Shown here: positions 1-13,418 of the stretch, in pieces
Position numbering within the stretch: the first letter of the stretch is position 1
How the letters are laid out: each line of letters begins with the position of its first letter
Source of the DNA: Icerya purchasi
Lineage: Eukaryota; Arthropoda; Insecta; Hemiptera; Monophlebidae
NCBI GenBank assembly: GCA_039619475.1
Contig: CM077115.1
Span: 106,180,393 to 106,244,392 of the forward strand
Length of the DNA stretch: 64,000 nucleotides
Direction: 5' to 3'
Made by a program: the position numbers and the translations under genes
Notes under the pieces: generated by a model
Told to the model about the DNA's origin: nothing
Databases searched by the model: none
The model's input: only the letters and a program-made list of their open reading frames with translations

Positions 1-796
1 TTCTAAAAAAAAACGTAATTGTACATACTAATTATTTATACATATATAACATATTGTGCATATGTATACATATACATATATACATATATACATATATACA
101 TATATATATACACGAGTGTGTATGTGCGCGTTCGCATGTATTTTGAGTAATATACAAGGTAAAATTTTTGAAGCGTACCCATGATTTTTGCGGCTGGACT
201 TTTTAATCTTCCACGACTGATCAGGAATTGCCGCATTCCGGTTCTTCAAATTAATTTTACGAATCCGCTGCGACTCTTTGTTGTATGTATATAACTTTTT
301 CTTTTTTTTTTTTCTTTACCGGTTCGCATCTTTTACCGTAGAAACAGTAAGCATAGAAAACTGACAAAATGAAAGAACCGAAAGCAGATAATCGATAAAG
401 GATCAGGCAGACCAAAATTTTTATAGAAAAAAAACAAAAAAAAAAACAGAATGGAAATGCGATTACATCGCAGGCGAATAATGGAAAGCAATAACAGAAT
501 GGCTGCTAAAATTGAACAGATAACAAAGGAGCATAGAGATTTCCGAGTAAAAATTGGAATTTTTTTTTGGAAAAATTGAAAAGACAAATTACTACAATCT
601 CAATTTCATAAAAACTAACCCTAATTATTGTTCTACAAACTTCGTTCTTGCCGAAGAGGAAAATTGTTCCCGTATAAATGTCTTCGTCTTCAGTCCAATT
701 CAAAGAAAACTGACGATCGTGTACCACTGCGATTCTATTATCTAATTTTTCGCTAACAATTACCGTAAAAAATCGCGGTATATTTGTATATATATA

Positions 797-1356
797 CAGG
801 GTGGGTGGACTAAAAGAAACTACACATGGGCCACAATTAACTATATACTAATTTTTTAAACGTTTATTTTCAAAAAATGCATACGATAAGTAAAGTAAAC
901 AATAATTCCAGATGATATTTTTCTGTTTTTAAACAAAAAACAATGCATTTATTAGCGAAACTAGTAAAAAAAAAAAAAAACCTGGAATTTAGACGAGCTC
1001 AACTCGAAAAAATTAGCTCCCCTATATTGATTCTGATTTTTGTAGAGCACTTCCATAGGACTCAGAGTAAAGAGACATATGTTTGATATCATTCGATTCG
1101 TTAAAGTCTGGACTACTACCATCCCCTTTCCGTTCAAGGACAATAAGAAAACAACTCTCTTCGTAACTTCGTTTCAACCTCTGTGCTGTTTACACGCATC
1201 TTTTTCGCTTAAAATTAATGCGTGCTACGAACTTCCGACTGTCACCTAAAATCATTTTTGAACCATCAAAGTCATTTCTGTAGTCAAAATTTTTATTTAT
1301 GTAACATTGTTCTCAAGTATTACCTATTTGAAAAAAAGTTTGTAGCTTCTTTTGGC
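797..1356 (-). mobile_element. Short TIR element, decayed DNA transposon derivative (family shared with 36.33 kb)
   Basis: The left end reads CAGGGTGGGTGGACTAAAAG and the right end, reverse-complemented, begins TGCCAAAAGAAGCTACAAAC. The two ends match over AAAAGAANCTACA, so they look like terminal inverted repeats. Both sides are (TA)n, a TA-type target. The right third, read on the minus strand, matches a second copy at 36328-36555 over blocks such as GACTACAGAAATGACTTTG and GGTTCAAAAATGA. No open transposase remains. A mariner/Tc-like origin is an inference from the TA flanks and the CAGGGTG-type end. Confidence 0.5.
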
Positions 1357-4300
1357 ATATATATATATATATATATATATACCACCATCATCATCATCAT
1401 CATCAAATAAAAAACAGAAATAAATATTTATGAATTGTTTTTATGTAAAGTGTAGTAAATAAAATAATATGGTTTTCACGCAAGTTTAGTTTAAAACGTC
1501 ACACGAAAGTTTCGCGGGAAGTAAACACCATACTCAAACGATGGAATCAAAATGTACCAGTGTGAGATCATGCGAAAGAGAAATTCAACTATTACGTACT
1601 GCGATGGGAATTCGTGTTTATCTTGAGTTACCAGAAATGCTTAAAACTCCTTACGAGATTGGTTCCTGAATATCAATAAACTAATTATTACATCAGTTTG
1701 AAAAAATAAATAAACAAACAGAACACCGTAATAGTACATGTTCGAATATACTGCCGACGAACTAAATAAATGTCACAAAATACTGAAAATAAGATTAATA
1801 TAAAGTTTAATTATCAAAATTTTAAATCCGAAAAGGTATAACAACGACAAACTTAATTAAATTAATTATGAACCAGTAATATCACACGCACAAAAAATAA
1901 TACTTTATTAATTTATCAGCGGCCATGTTGGTGTAGAGTTTTAACTCGGAAACGTGTCTCTCGATATTTGCACGGAATAATAAAGTACCCGCACTTCACG
2001 GTATCGCAAATGTTTCAAATATCAAACGGTTAAAAGAAAAAATCCAGGCAACCGGAATATATACACAATCTCGGTGACTTTTCTGCTCACTAATTCTTCA
2101 ACGAGAGAGGAAATCGAGAAACTAACCATTAACCTGGAGGAGAAAGGTGAAAAGACAACTAACTGACCGAACTCAATCTTTTCGCGTGTCTCCCAGATTT
2201 CTTCCCTCGACGACCTGCGCATTTCACTCCTCATAATAACTACCTGATGGTATATTCACGCACATTTTCTCCCACCACGTGCACAATTCTTTGTTTAATT
2301 TTTACCCTAAACCATTCATTGTATTTATTTTATTATTATATTTGTTTTTATTTCAATCATGTAACGCATTCCATTCCATTTTGATAAAAGGTGTGCTTAA
2401 ACCGACGATAACGCAGAGAGTGAATGCATCACCGCTACTGCACTATAATTACGGCGCTTAAAAATAAAAGTCTAGAACCTCGGTGACAACAGGAAACAAG
2501 GGAAATTTACAACTAAGACTAAATTACCTTAGTAACTTTATATACGATAAATGAACGAAATTACATTGTTACTACGCTGGCATAAATGTTAAATAACCAT
2601 ACGGAAAAACTGGCACAAAACACGAATACTAGAGACTCTCCATTTGTACTAAATTGTCGTCCTTGAATTTGTAATTAAAAACTTCAATGTTAAAAAAAAA
2701 GAAGCTAAATGAAAGTTTTTCATTTTTATTACACATCAAAATGGATAATTAAATCGATCAAAACTATCCCATATAGTATAAAACGTAAGAAAAAATGAAA
2801 AATTTTAAGAAATACATATAACCAACCGCAAGGGAAACTTTGGAGTCTAACAATTGATAGCAATGAGTTTATTAAAAGAAATGCTTAAATGAAATTTCGA
2901 AAATTATAAGTATATCAAAAGTGAATGAGAGTAATTAATTTCATTAAAATGGATATCACTAACCTTACGCTCAATGATCATCATCACTTGAGTAGAATAA
3001 GCTATATGACACCTTCCCCAGCTCTTATTCTGCGCATAAATATAAATATATATATATATATATATAAAAACATTTCCCAGTCGTAACTATCGTTCCTAAA
3101 ATATCTTTTAACCGGTATCTGTATTTTCAGAATGTATATTTAACGTATGTAAAAATTACAGTATGTTCTACCACTGATTCTAATGTGAGAGAGACGTCAA
3201 ATATAATAAAAGGAAATATTGGAAAAATCGATAGAATGCAGAGAAATACAAAAGAAAAATGTTGGAAATAATTTTATAAAATTAAAATCACGTTGGAGAA
3301 ACACTGAAGATTTCGATAACATTTTTATTTACTTTTTTATTTATTTTTTTTGTTTTATTTTTAACATTTATAAGTCAAGCAGTCATAACACATATATCGG
3401 TTGTTTCGCTCGATTCCGAGCGTTGAGATTACCTATTTGTACAATCAAGCTGTACAGAATAGGCATGGTAATTGCTATATGCAACGCAGTGTGCACGAAA
3501 GACTACACTTAGAACTGGTAATGTGATTGTGTTTGACTTATCGATATACAAATGCAGTCCAGCGTGTGTCTAGGCTATTGCAACGAGGCGATCATAAAGA
3601 CTTTCGTAAAAAAAAAAAAAAAAAAACTAAAACACAATTAACATGTAAATACAATTACAGCGAAGAAACTGTAAAAAGAAAAGAGGAAAAAATTTCAAAG
3701 CGTTTTTCTTGCTTAAATTTGTAATGATTTAACTGCAGCATTCTATACAATAAACCATCTCACCAGGAATGCGTTAAACTTTTTTCCTTATGTTACTTTC
3801 CAGATCTATTTCCGTAAAGTTTAAATTGCAGTCCGATTTTTCCTCCCATGCTCAAGTAAAAAATGTTCGTAGAAGGATCATTTTAAAATTACAAAATCTG
3901 ACATACTGACACACGTTACACCTGTAGATTAAATATTCGACAAATTTCAAAAATACAAACAGTTGTACGAAACCTAAATTTATCAATTTCGTTTTAATTT
4001 CGTTTTCTTTCGCGGTAATTCATAAATTTCATCGCCCGATGTATCATAATAAAAATCAATTTCTACCGTAATAAACATATATATTATAATAATCGCTTTT
4101 TATCGACATAATGATTAATGTATGTATGTATGTATGTGTATAATTACATATATATATATGTATGTGTATAATTACATATATATATATATGTATGTATATG
4201 TATATTTATATAAAAATAAATACAAATAATATAATTACCAATTTTTTGGGATACAGTCAAAATTATTTAAGTAATCGCGCGCTTACATTTATTTTTTACT

Positions 4301-4728
4301 GTTCATCTTATAATTAGGTACAAAACTGATGTCCAAATATTTCATTCATCTCACGATCCGACGAAGTACTTTTTCCACCATTAAAAGATGTGAAAATAAA
4401 ATCGTATTACCGCCGGATAATTAATAATACGCAGCTATAAGTTTTTATTAAATATTTCGCAATTATTAGTTTTAAAAAAAAAAAAAAACAACTTCTTCTT
4501 GAGCAAAATCATACACATTATGACAAATTTTTTTTTCTTTTCTTAAATTTATATACATATAATATATTATCTGTTGTTAAAAATTGGTATGAATTCGAAG
4601 CGTGCAAGTGAAATACCTTACAAAAACACTAACTGTATTTATTTTGCTCGCATACAGAAACTGAGCACCAAAATTAAACCAGCACATACACATACATATT
4701 AACATACAAACAAACACACGCTCACGCA

Positions 4729-4776
<48 letters not shown>

Positions 4777-5996
4777 AATTATAAATTATGTAAAACACTT
4801 TGCTGATTTCACCGACTAGACAAGAAATAGGTAGAAACGTGGGCGATATTTTGTGGCGTATTAATGAAGTTTCCAAAATAATTAATTACATTAAATGCAT
4901 TTTTATTCGTTTGTATTTTTAAAAATTATGTATTGCGGTTACAATAACTAAACGATATCAAAAAACTCGAAATTCAACGCCCAAAAACGATTGGTACATT
5001 CATTTTGCGTAAATTCGTACATACAGCTTTATATATGCAGAATATGCGTACGATTAAATCATTCAGTTAATCCACGCGTTAACAAAATGTCATGTGTAAA
5101 TCATGCGTCAGAGGGAAATATTGAACTATTAATTTAATATTACCGAAATTTGTCACCGCTGCATGTAACAGTTGTTTAATAAACGATACATTTACGTTTC
5201 CTATAAGATGAAACCAATTTAGTTTATTACATAATGCCTAATAAATTTAAGCGTTATCTAAACACCTTCATTCAGAATTTTTTTTCTGTTATATAACCAT
5301 CTCGATTGTGCTCATATATGAAAGGTGGTTGGGTCAAAGATACGGGATTGATCATGTTTTGTTTTTTGTTTTTTTCTTTTTTTGATTTACACAAAATTGT
5401 CTAATGTATGAAAACCGCAAAATGTCCACTTCATAAATTCTTATATAAAAACAAGTAAATAAATACAAGGAACATGGCAAAAAAACTAGCTACACTTTTT
5501 CATTAAATATTACACCGTTTAAAGCGTATTTAAATATATCAGTTCAAATCTAAAAAATAATTGATAAATGTTCTCATTCGATTAAGAATAAGTTGGGGTC
5601 TTTACCGTAGACACAAAGCAATATTGTAAATTAAGAGCGAACAAGAAATTACTGAACGCACGAGGATCATATCACCCATTTGCGCGCGATAGTCGCGTAA
5701 CCTGAAACATTTGTCACAACATTTCGTATGCTATTTAGGTTGAAAAGACAACTTTCTATGTGTGTTTTTCTACGCTTTCATTATCAAACGAGCATTGGAT
5801 TTTTGTTTACGACTCAAATCTCGGACATAAATGTTTCGTAAAATATTTTGTAACGAGGTAACTTCAGTAACTGTAAATTATTAAAAAATTATAGTATCTC
5901 ATTTAATATGGGACATTACCAAGAGCCGCTCATAACGAACAAATTACACCTCCCCTTCAGCGTAACCGATTTTCACTATATATATATATATATATA
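1357..5996. other. AT-rich non-coding stretch, no gene seen
   Basis: About 4.6 kb downstream of the last recognised zinc-finger exon (minus-strand sense). It holds (TA)n tracts near 3048-3066 and 4731-4771, (TATG)n near 4117-4210, homopolymer A runs and short unrelated open frames with no domain. I see no splice-flanked zinc finger, RNA gene or recognisable transposon here. Confidence 0.5.
4731..4771. repeat. (TA)n microsatellite
   Basis: Uninterrupted TA dinucleotides; open frames through it are artefacts of the repeat. Confidence 0.95.
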
Positions 5997-6360
5997 TTAA
6001 TTACAACGTAATTCTTAGGCTATCCCTCATTCGAAAAAATGTCCCAATTTTATGTAACGTCTGTTGTTAGATTTTATAGGATTTTTGTTACTGTTATTTA
6101 AAAAATGTCACAATTTTATGTAACGAAATATCTAACGAAAAATGTAATGAAACAATATCTTAATTTTATATAATGAAAGTTAAATGTTAGGATAGGATTT
6201 TTGTGATTATGTTTTGTTTTTCTTTTTGTGTTGATGCCAGTAAGAATTACGTTGTAAATTTTGATCATTTTATACAAAGTATAGAAGAGAAAGAGAAAAA
6301 TGAAAGCAAGAGGGGTCAAGGGGCAGAGCCCCTTGCGAGGCCAAAATGGCCGAGTTTTAT
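5997..6360 (+). mobile_element. TA-embedded stem-loop element, copy 1
   Basis: One of five related copies in the window. It starts TTACAACGTAATTCTTAGGC inside (TA)n. About 240 bp on it carries the inverted match TAAGAATTACGTTGTAAA. It ends with two hairpins, AAGGGGC-AGA-GCCCCTT and GGCCA-AAA-TGGCC, then GAGTT and (TA)n again. Other copies are at 22784-22975 (reverse), 23021-23258, 26711-27058 and 57504-57800. No coding capacity is conserved beyond what shared ancestry explains. The class is unknown; a non-autonomous element that uses TA microsatellites as target or tail is the best reading. Confidence 0.7.
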
Positions 6361-6363
6361 ATA

Positions 6364-6402
<39 letters not shown>
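6361..6402. repeat. (TA)n microsatellite
   Basis: TA repeat directly abutting the 3' end of stem-loop element copy 1. Confidence 0.9.
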
Positions 6403-6407
<5 letters not shown>

Positions 6408-6609
6408 TTATAAACTAACATAAGTAATACGTTTACTGCGTTATAATACGCGTAATGGAAATGGAATTTTAAAACCACCGAACATTTTCTCAAACATTTG
6501 ATATAAGCAAAATTTCCATTTGCTTATACATCGTATATTACACTCGCGTCACATACAGTGCCGTACTGGGGGAGAAGCACGCAAGTGGTTTTGATCTAAC
6601 AGCAAGAAA

Positions 6610-7060
6610 AACTACCTAAAAGGTTATCAAAAAGGTTATACCATTACAAATAGAAAGCACAAAGGAAAGTAGCATCGGTGTAACAGCTGCAGTTGGGAAG
6701 GAAAAGAAACACGAAGAACTGGAAGAAGCAGGAAAGTCCGAATGGAGGAGAGAACATTCGATAGAAAGAGCAGAACATTCAAAAAGAGAACTTGATTGAA
6801 ATCGCATATAGGAGGAGAATCAATAACGGGTAGAGAGAGCAGTAATAGGAAAAAGGTGAAAGAGAAAATCGAAAACTAGAAGAGGGAAGAAGAGGATGAT
6901 GATTAAGTCTTACTCTAATTAGGAAAACGATATAGCAGAACGACGAGAAGAGGAAGAAAAGGCTTGGAACCGAGGTTAACAATTGGGAATGGACTGGAAG
7001 TAATAGTTGAAGAAGAAAGAAGGGCAAATGTCAAACCAAAGTCTGGAACGGTTTCTCTTT
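6610..7060 (+). repeat. Purine-rich decayed repeat, related to 28.26-28.69 kb
   Basis: An A/G-rich stretch with no C2H2 motif. Parts match 28260-28690: 'CTAATTA(A/G)(A/G)(A/G)AA(A/C)CGAT' and a segment that translates on the plus strand as R-K/R-G/A-L-x-P-R-L followed by R-x-N-V-K/R-P. The shared pieces are out of frame in both copies, so this is probably a fragment of an old mobile element. I cannot name the family. Confidence 0.4.
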
Positions 7061-7531
7061 ATAAAGACGTTCTCGGAACATTCGACTGAAATTATCAAAT
7101 GCCACGAAGTACTCTCTCTTCGTGTGAGTTATATGATAATAATAGCGTCGTTGATAAAACAACATCTCCACTTCGGTGACGTATATAGGGTTTGACAGAT
7201 AACAACAACAAGGCCTTGCAAGCGCAGTGCTGACTGAACACACTAGATGATTGTGCCACGCGACATGTGGCGCAAAGGGGCGACGGCCTAATTATTTCTA
7301 CTAATTACGCTAATATTTAAAAATTCAACGAGACTAATAAATTATACGAGCTACTCTATTGCACATCGCCCGTGTAATAAACAGGTATATTACTATACAT
7401 TATATTCCCTTGTTAGACACTTAAAAAGTCAGACCAAGTGCCGACATTTTTACAATGAAATATTAAAATGAAGCGGAAAACGTCTGAGATGGCGCGGAAT
7501 CGGCGCGAAAATTATTCGCATTGTCTGTTCG

Positions 7532-7770
7532 CTAGCAATACACGCGGTAATAGTGTTCGATTGTAATATTGTGTATGGCAAAAACGTGACACTTTAAGTT
7601 TCCCTTTTGCGTGAACAGTCGATTGCACACGTTACACTTAAACTGAGGCGATTTGCCGCATTCTTTCAAGTGATTACACAAACTAGACTTTAACTTAAAT
7701 CGCTTTCGACAACGTGAACAACTGATGTTGCCTTCCGACAAATCCGAAACACAGTAATTGTTGTTCAGAC
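7532..7770 (-). CDS. lola: lola-type alternative terminal zinc-finger exon (last in the array)
   Basis: A 78-residue open frame following the acceptor CCTTTTTTCAG; the exon starts with GT of a split codon and ends at TAG (7532-7534). The first finger is C17-x2-C20-x12-H33-x3-C37 and the second C45-x2-C48-x12-H61-x4-H66, followed by a short Tyr-rich tail. The first finger has one residue fewer between His and Cys (HLKEC) than all the other exons here. The family role would be to give one isoform of the BTB transcription factor its DNA-binding end. It lies furthest from the presumed 5' exons, 7 kb beyond the next exon. An initiator ATG upstream in the same frame lies in intron and is not the real start. 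Confidence 0.8.
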
Positions 7771-10700
7771 CTGAAAAAAGGACATATACGGCGTTACTCG
7801 GTTGAAATAATCTCGCGCAGCGAACGGAAAACATTTAAATAATTAAAATGCCAAAACGAAAGAAAAGAAAAAAAAAAAATAAATAAATAAAATAAAAAAT
7901 AAAATGAAATAAAATGAAATAAATAAAATAATCTATCGCAGCAATTAGTAAAAACTCTACACAAGTTTAAAACAAATCGCGCGCGTAAAGATTACTTTTT
8001 AACAACCGTCGCCAACGTAATTATTTTGAATCATGAACCGCGCGACAACTACCGTTAAGTTCATACACGCTGCACAGGAATCGAAATTAAAAAGGACTCG
8101 TCTCGATCTTACGTAGAACTGCAAATCTCTTAATTAGCCACTAGTTCGCAGCTATGAAGAAAGGAAAATAATTACATTGTAAACTAGTTAAAAAAAAAAA
8201 AATAAATAAAGTTTCCGCACAAGTGTTAAAAAAATGTTTGCTTATCCCATCGCTGGATTCCTCTTGTCGCCGCCGAAGAACATCCTATCAATAATACGAC
8301 AGCTTACAATGCTTAACCGGAAGTTTGGCGGTAAATATTTCGATATGCACCTGAATATGAAAAACTTATATTCGAGTACTTCGACTTTAATAATAATACT
8401 ACTACTCGGATGCTGTAATTTTGAAACATTCTTTCTTATAATCGGATTCGATCTCTACCAATTACGTCTTGAAATGCACACCGTGTCCAAATTTTATACC
8501 AAAATTTTTCCTTCGTTTTGAGCTTTTCTCTCCGACGACAACTTGTCTGCAGATTGAAAACAAACCGGGGAGGGGCTTTCCTATTTGAAGAAAGAACATT
8601 CTGGCTGATCGATAATTTTTGCTGAAATACTGTAATTATCGTTTCCCTTCGAAAACTGCGACACGCACCCGCTGTGGCGATTTGTTAGACTCCGCTATTT
8701 AAAAAAGGGGGGAAGTCCCGATCCATCATAAATCCCCCCCCCCCCCCACACACACACAAAAACTTAACACCTTCGTCACTATGCGGAAATGAAGTATGAA
8801 AAGTGGTTCAATAATTTTATGAACAACACGTGCCCCGAGAGCGTTAAAATATTCACACAGACGGCACAAAGTTTATACAAAATTCCTCGGAAGCATCCAT
8901 TTTTATTATCGTGAATATATCGATAAAGGTCGGTCCTTAAAACGATTAAGCTAGACGCTATTTTCTCCGCGATAACCAACGGGCCATAGTAACTCGTTTA
9001 CGACATTCAAAATGGCTTAAAATTATTCAACTTAAAGTTATATCCAGTCATCGCAGAGTTACGGACCATCCGACATTGTTGGCTCACCTCTGGCAAAAGC
9101 ACTACTGAAAATTGGCCAGCTTACAGAAGCGATCCCCGCATACTGACAAATATTATAAAATATTGTTCAGTCGGATTTGTGTCTTTTTGACATGTTTTCC
9201 TCCCCTCTGTTTCCAGGTCATTCTGGCATTGCATTAAATTTCGCGGACTCTTTCGACTAGTAACACCGTAACACCGGGTTAACTTTTATTAACGGCATTT
9301 ACCCTATTTGCTATTTGATTATGCCGGTTTTAATTTTAACGAAGCAACAAGTTTTTTATAAGAATTTTCTCTGCACGCTGTTTGCTTTGTTCCGGTCGCG
9401 CTGCATTTTTCATGATCAATAACCAAAATCTCCTCCCATTTAATGGTTAATAGAAAGTGCAAATGACAGTCTCTGGCGAAGAAAACAAAAAGTTTGCGCG
9501 ACAACCTCTAATGAGCGCCCGAAAGCACTCTGAACACTCAGATAGGAACGAATGTCGTCCCCCCTTACACTAGAGTTACTCGCTGAAACACTCTTACAAT
9601 TACAAACAAGTTTACCACGTTGTCCGGGATAAATTCAGCACCGAAAATGCCGTCATTCCCGATCTCGTCGGTAATAAATTTATTCCAATCCGGCTCTCTG
9701 AAAATTCACAGTAGGCCTCTCCAGTCGAGCAAATTTCTTCGCCGCATAGTGTTGAACTTGACATTGCCTAACTACTTCCAAAACTTCACAACCTGTTCTA
9801 TTAGCTATCACACACGCTATGCACATTTTCCCCTTTATTCTATTTATAGGCGATAGTTTTCAGAACTGTATGTAATCGTCAAACAAACAAACAACCGCCG
9901 TTTCCATATGCAGTACCAATGCGTAAATTCCCCTCAATACTATTAGTAGGTTTTTCCGAATCGTTTCTGCGAAATACGCTCCAGAATTTTATTTTTTAAC
10001 AGTCATTTTAATCGTTATTTGGTTGCAAGGAAATTTCTCTCATTCCAGAGACTGCGGCCATATATACTCACGTTCCTTTCAACAAATTTTCACCTATCCA
10101 CCCCACTGAGTTTTCCGGCCCACCGCTAATTTAACGGGTTTCCTTTTCATAGCGTCATTTGTCAGCTCTCTATTACCGTAATTCTGCTCTACCATCTTCT
10201 TCACCGTTCCCTTTTAATACTTTCCGGTCGCGCGAAAAGGTGCTAAAAGAATCAATCGACTACAATAAGAAAATTTTAATAGTCTTGCCCTAATCTAAGT
10301 CGTTTATTTTGTCCGTGTTCTCTCACCTCGTCCGTCCGACATATAATTAAAGTCTGCCCCCTCGGCCGGTCTAACCCAGCAGCTAACAGACATTATCTGC
10401 AGTATTATCAAATCTACAGTCGGCAGTTGAAGTTCTTATAGATTTTCCCAGGACCAGTAGCGCACACAGATACGTTTAAGAGCCGCCGAAGACACTTCCT
10501 CGCCTGATGTCGTAACGTCCACTGCAGTTGAACACGGCACGAGTATAAGCGAATCTAATATATAAGGAAGAAAAAGAAAAAAAATGCCCTCACAAACGAC
10601 TATCTTCGTCCTACTCATTACGAAGTTTTTTTTCGATCCTGACCGCATTTTCTTTAAATGTGCCTCCGTCCGGACTGAACGAGCCACCACTCTGTATTCT

Positions 10701-11589
10701 AATTTCTCGTTTGCTGGATTTCCTTGCGCCTCTTACATCTCTAATTAATAGAACGAAATAACTAAGACCGGGACAATAGAGCATAAGGAAAGATTATCTG
10801 TTTATCCATTATCCCAGTCTTAGTTCTACTGACACTGATTCTTCCGGCTCTGTAATCGCTTTCATAAAGAGAGCCCGTGTCGACATGTCGAAAAAAGAAA
10901 GAAACATAAGAGAACTTCGGAGTAAATATTGAAAAATCAACAGCGACTTATCTATTTCTACCGCGTCAAGCGTATTATAAACGTTAAAGAATCTCGTCGT
11001 TTCGTTTTTTTTTGTGAATTAGAATAATTTCGGATGTAATATATTTCTCTCGTCCGACACTTATTCAAAACCGCGTTAAAAGTTGCTAGCACGAGGCTCC
11101 AAACATTATTTCATCGCTGATGCAGCCCGTATCAGATTTTTCAATGCACTGGTAAAACTTTTGCCGGAGTATTTGTTTTTGGCAAAAGTATATTTCACGT
11201 ATTTTTCACTTTGATACCAGCTTATTCGATTAAAATTTATCGCGGCTGTTGCTGTTTCTTTCTTTTTTTTTTCTCGAGTGACCTCGGACCCGCTAGACTT
11301 TATTGTTTTCCTATATCTACCCCTATTGTAAAATTTAATATAGCACACACCGTTTATTTACACTCCTCATTAAAAACGACTTTCATTAATTGCGTCAAAT
11401 AAACGAAGTATGCCTGAGTTGGTTTGACGTCATTACTGATCTTTAACAATTGCGTATTTTAAATGTTCGATGCCTAATTACTAAAAACGCGAATCATCCG
11501 CCGACCATTCGAATATTATACAATTAAATAAATTCTTCCGCACTATCAAAACCATTGCAATTAAAAGTAGCCCGTTAAATACTCCTGCA
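7771..11589. other. Intron-like unique sequence, no gene confirmed
   Basis: This segment is less AT-rich than its surroundings (especially 8.5-11 kb) and carries a C14 run at 8734-8747. Short open frames have no recognisable domain. Only the segment near 11106-11320 hints at a decayed zinc-finger exon (see findings). I see no clear transposon, RNA gene or splice-flanked exon. Confidence 0.4.
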
Positions 11590-11597
11590 ACAACACT

Positions 11598-11599
11598 AC

Positions 11600-11646
<47 letters not shown>

Positions 11647-11648
11647 AT
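11598..11648. repeat. (TAG)n trinucleotide microsatellite
   Basis: About 16 uninterrupted TAG/AGT units; it encodes a spurious poly-Thr frame on the minus strand. Confidence 0.95.
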
Positions 11649-11689
11649 AGTTGTAAAATTAAAGTAAAACAAGTCTCACATCCATGATA

Positions 11690-11890
11690 AAAGGGGTATC
11701 ATGGATTGTGGAATTAAGCTTTTCATAATGTGTACTTAAGGATCTAATGGGGATCTGATGAGAATACTGGGGTCAGTTTCTTTTTCTCAGCCGCCTTTAC
11801 TTTCCCACATTTCCCTGGTATAACCAATGATAACCTACGACACCTCTGATTCGGCAGCCAAGCACCTTAACCGCTAGGCTAAAGCGAAGA
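11690..11890 (-). mobile_element. tRNA-derived SINE, copy 1 (minus orientation)
   Basis: Shares its 3' part (near GATTGTGGAATTAAGCTTTT) and its tRNA-like head with the copy at 43387-43740. On the minus strand the head reads TAGCCTAGCGGTTAAGGTGC, an RNA polymerase III A-box form, at 11857-11882. It is shorter than the 43.4-kb copy and diverged in the middle. Confidence 0.6.
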
Positions 11891-12256
11891 GTGCATGAAA
11901 AAATTAGGTTATAATAAAATTTCATTTTAGGTTTGAACATTATTTTGAGAACAAAAAAAATAACGAATTGTCTTTGAAATATAGCATAGAATAAAAATAA
12001 ATATACAAAATTGTTCGGTTAAAAAAAAATAAATTAAAATAAATAATAGTAACTGAATCAAGCATTACGAAAAACCGTTCTTGATGGATATAATAGTTGT
12101 TCCCCAATTAAACATATAAAAGTTTGACAGTTTAATTGATGTAAAAATAAAATAATAAAAAAAAAGAAAAAAAGAAAAAAAGAATCATTCAAAAATCATC
12201 AAAATTAATAGATTACGCGTGCAATATTGAAAATTCAATATAATGTGCGTTTCGTA

Positions 12257-13418
12257 GCCGTCGTTAATACAAAGCCGTGCTGATAGAATGGCAACAGCGC
12301 ATCATTCTTTTTACTTAGAAGGCCGGTTAGTATACACAGTCTTCATCAGTTGAAATTTCTTAGATAAAGTTACAATTATTGTGTATTCATATACATAATA
12401 TATATATTTATTTATTTACGCGTAAAAAGTTAGATTGCACTGAGAATAGTCATGCACATAAAATATGCTTAAAAATTAAGAAATATTAAATATACCTGTG
12501 TAATTGAATTGATCAGTTCGAGCGGTAGTGCATCGTCATAATTAAAAACAAAAAAGTACATTTTATCATCAAGAATTTTAAATTCCCAGTAGCCAGGGAG
12601 ATCAATTTTTGGAACTGATTCAAAAGAGTTGAAAAATTTCGAATTAAATCGGCATTTTAAAACTTTTCGGTTTTATCCAACTAAAGAATATTTTTTTTTT
12701 TTTTTTTTTTTTTTTTTGTCTAACTTCGGGATTTGTTCTTTAACCTTTTCTATAGATAAATAAGAAGGCCAAGTTCGGAAAAATGCTTGGGATAGCAAAC
12801 CGCGTGGTCTGTTTTTAACCGTTCATAAATGCCATCAGGTTGTAAATGTTTATCGTAAATAATATCGGATGAAGTGAAATGTAGTTTACAAACCAGGCTA
12901 AAATTTGATGACGTAAAATTCTCTCTAAGAATCTCTTTTACCCGTAATAATTTAAGAGCAGACCTTTTGGAAATTTAAAAACACTTACCACGCTTTATTG
13001 TCCGAATCTTTTAAACATGAAGTATAATTTTTACACCGGAGGAACACAACATTTATTAGAGACATTTTCACGCAACAGAAAAAAGCTGCTAAGTAAAACA
13101 GTAAAAGAATTTCTAAACTATAAAAGGATTTATTATATATTCTTACATTATACATTAACATTTAATTTTATAAAATTGAATAATTTTTAGACACAACCGT
13201 TATTACATTATTAACACGAATATATTTTACAATATTATAATTTAAGAAAAAAAAAGAAGAAAAAAAAAAACTGAACCAAAACTCAAAACCCGAAACTGTA
13301 GCCGGTTAATGACATACACCCACAATACTATGATATGTAAACATAAATATCAGCCGGCTGGGCCTTCTCGCTATGTTGCCAATTTTAACTACAGCGCGGC
13401 TTCTTATTAACAACTGCT
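12257..13418. mobile_element. DNA element with ~60-bp imperfect terminal inverted repeats
   Basis: The left end (12257-12330) and the reverse complement of the right end (13350-13418) share blocks in the same order: GTTAATA, AAGCCG(T/C)GCTG, TGGCAACA, GAAGGCC and CCGG(T/C)T. The interior is AT-rich with a long T run (12692-12717) and no open transposase. This is probably a non-autonomous or internally decayed DNA transposon; the superfamily is unresolved. Confidence 0.55.

Noticed and set aside
228..250. Minus-strand GAATGCGGC near 0.23 kb, like the Glu-Cys-Gly linker
   Set aside because: No cysteines or histidines at finger spacing on either side, and stops follow closely.
6116..6493. 125-residue minus-strand frame that matches a 104-residue frame at 26.8-27.1 kb
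   Set aside because: Both lie in copies of the same stem-loop element plus (TA)n; the shared protein is explained by repeat homology and is not kept open in the other copies.
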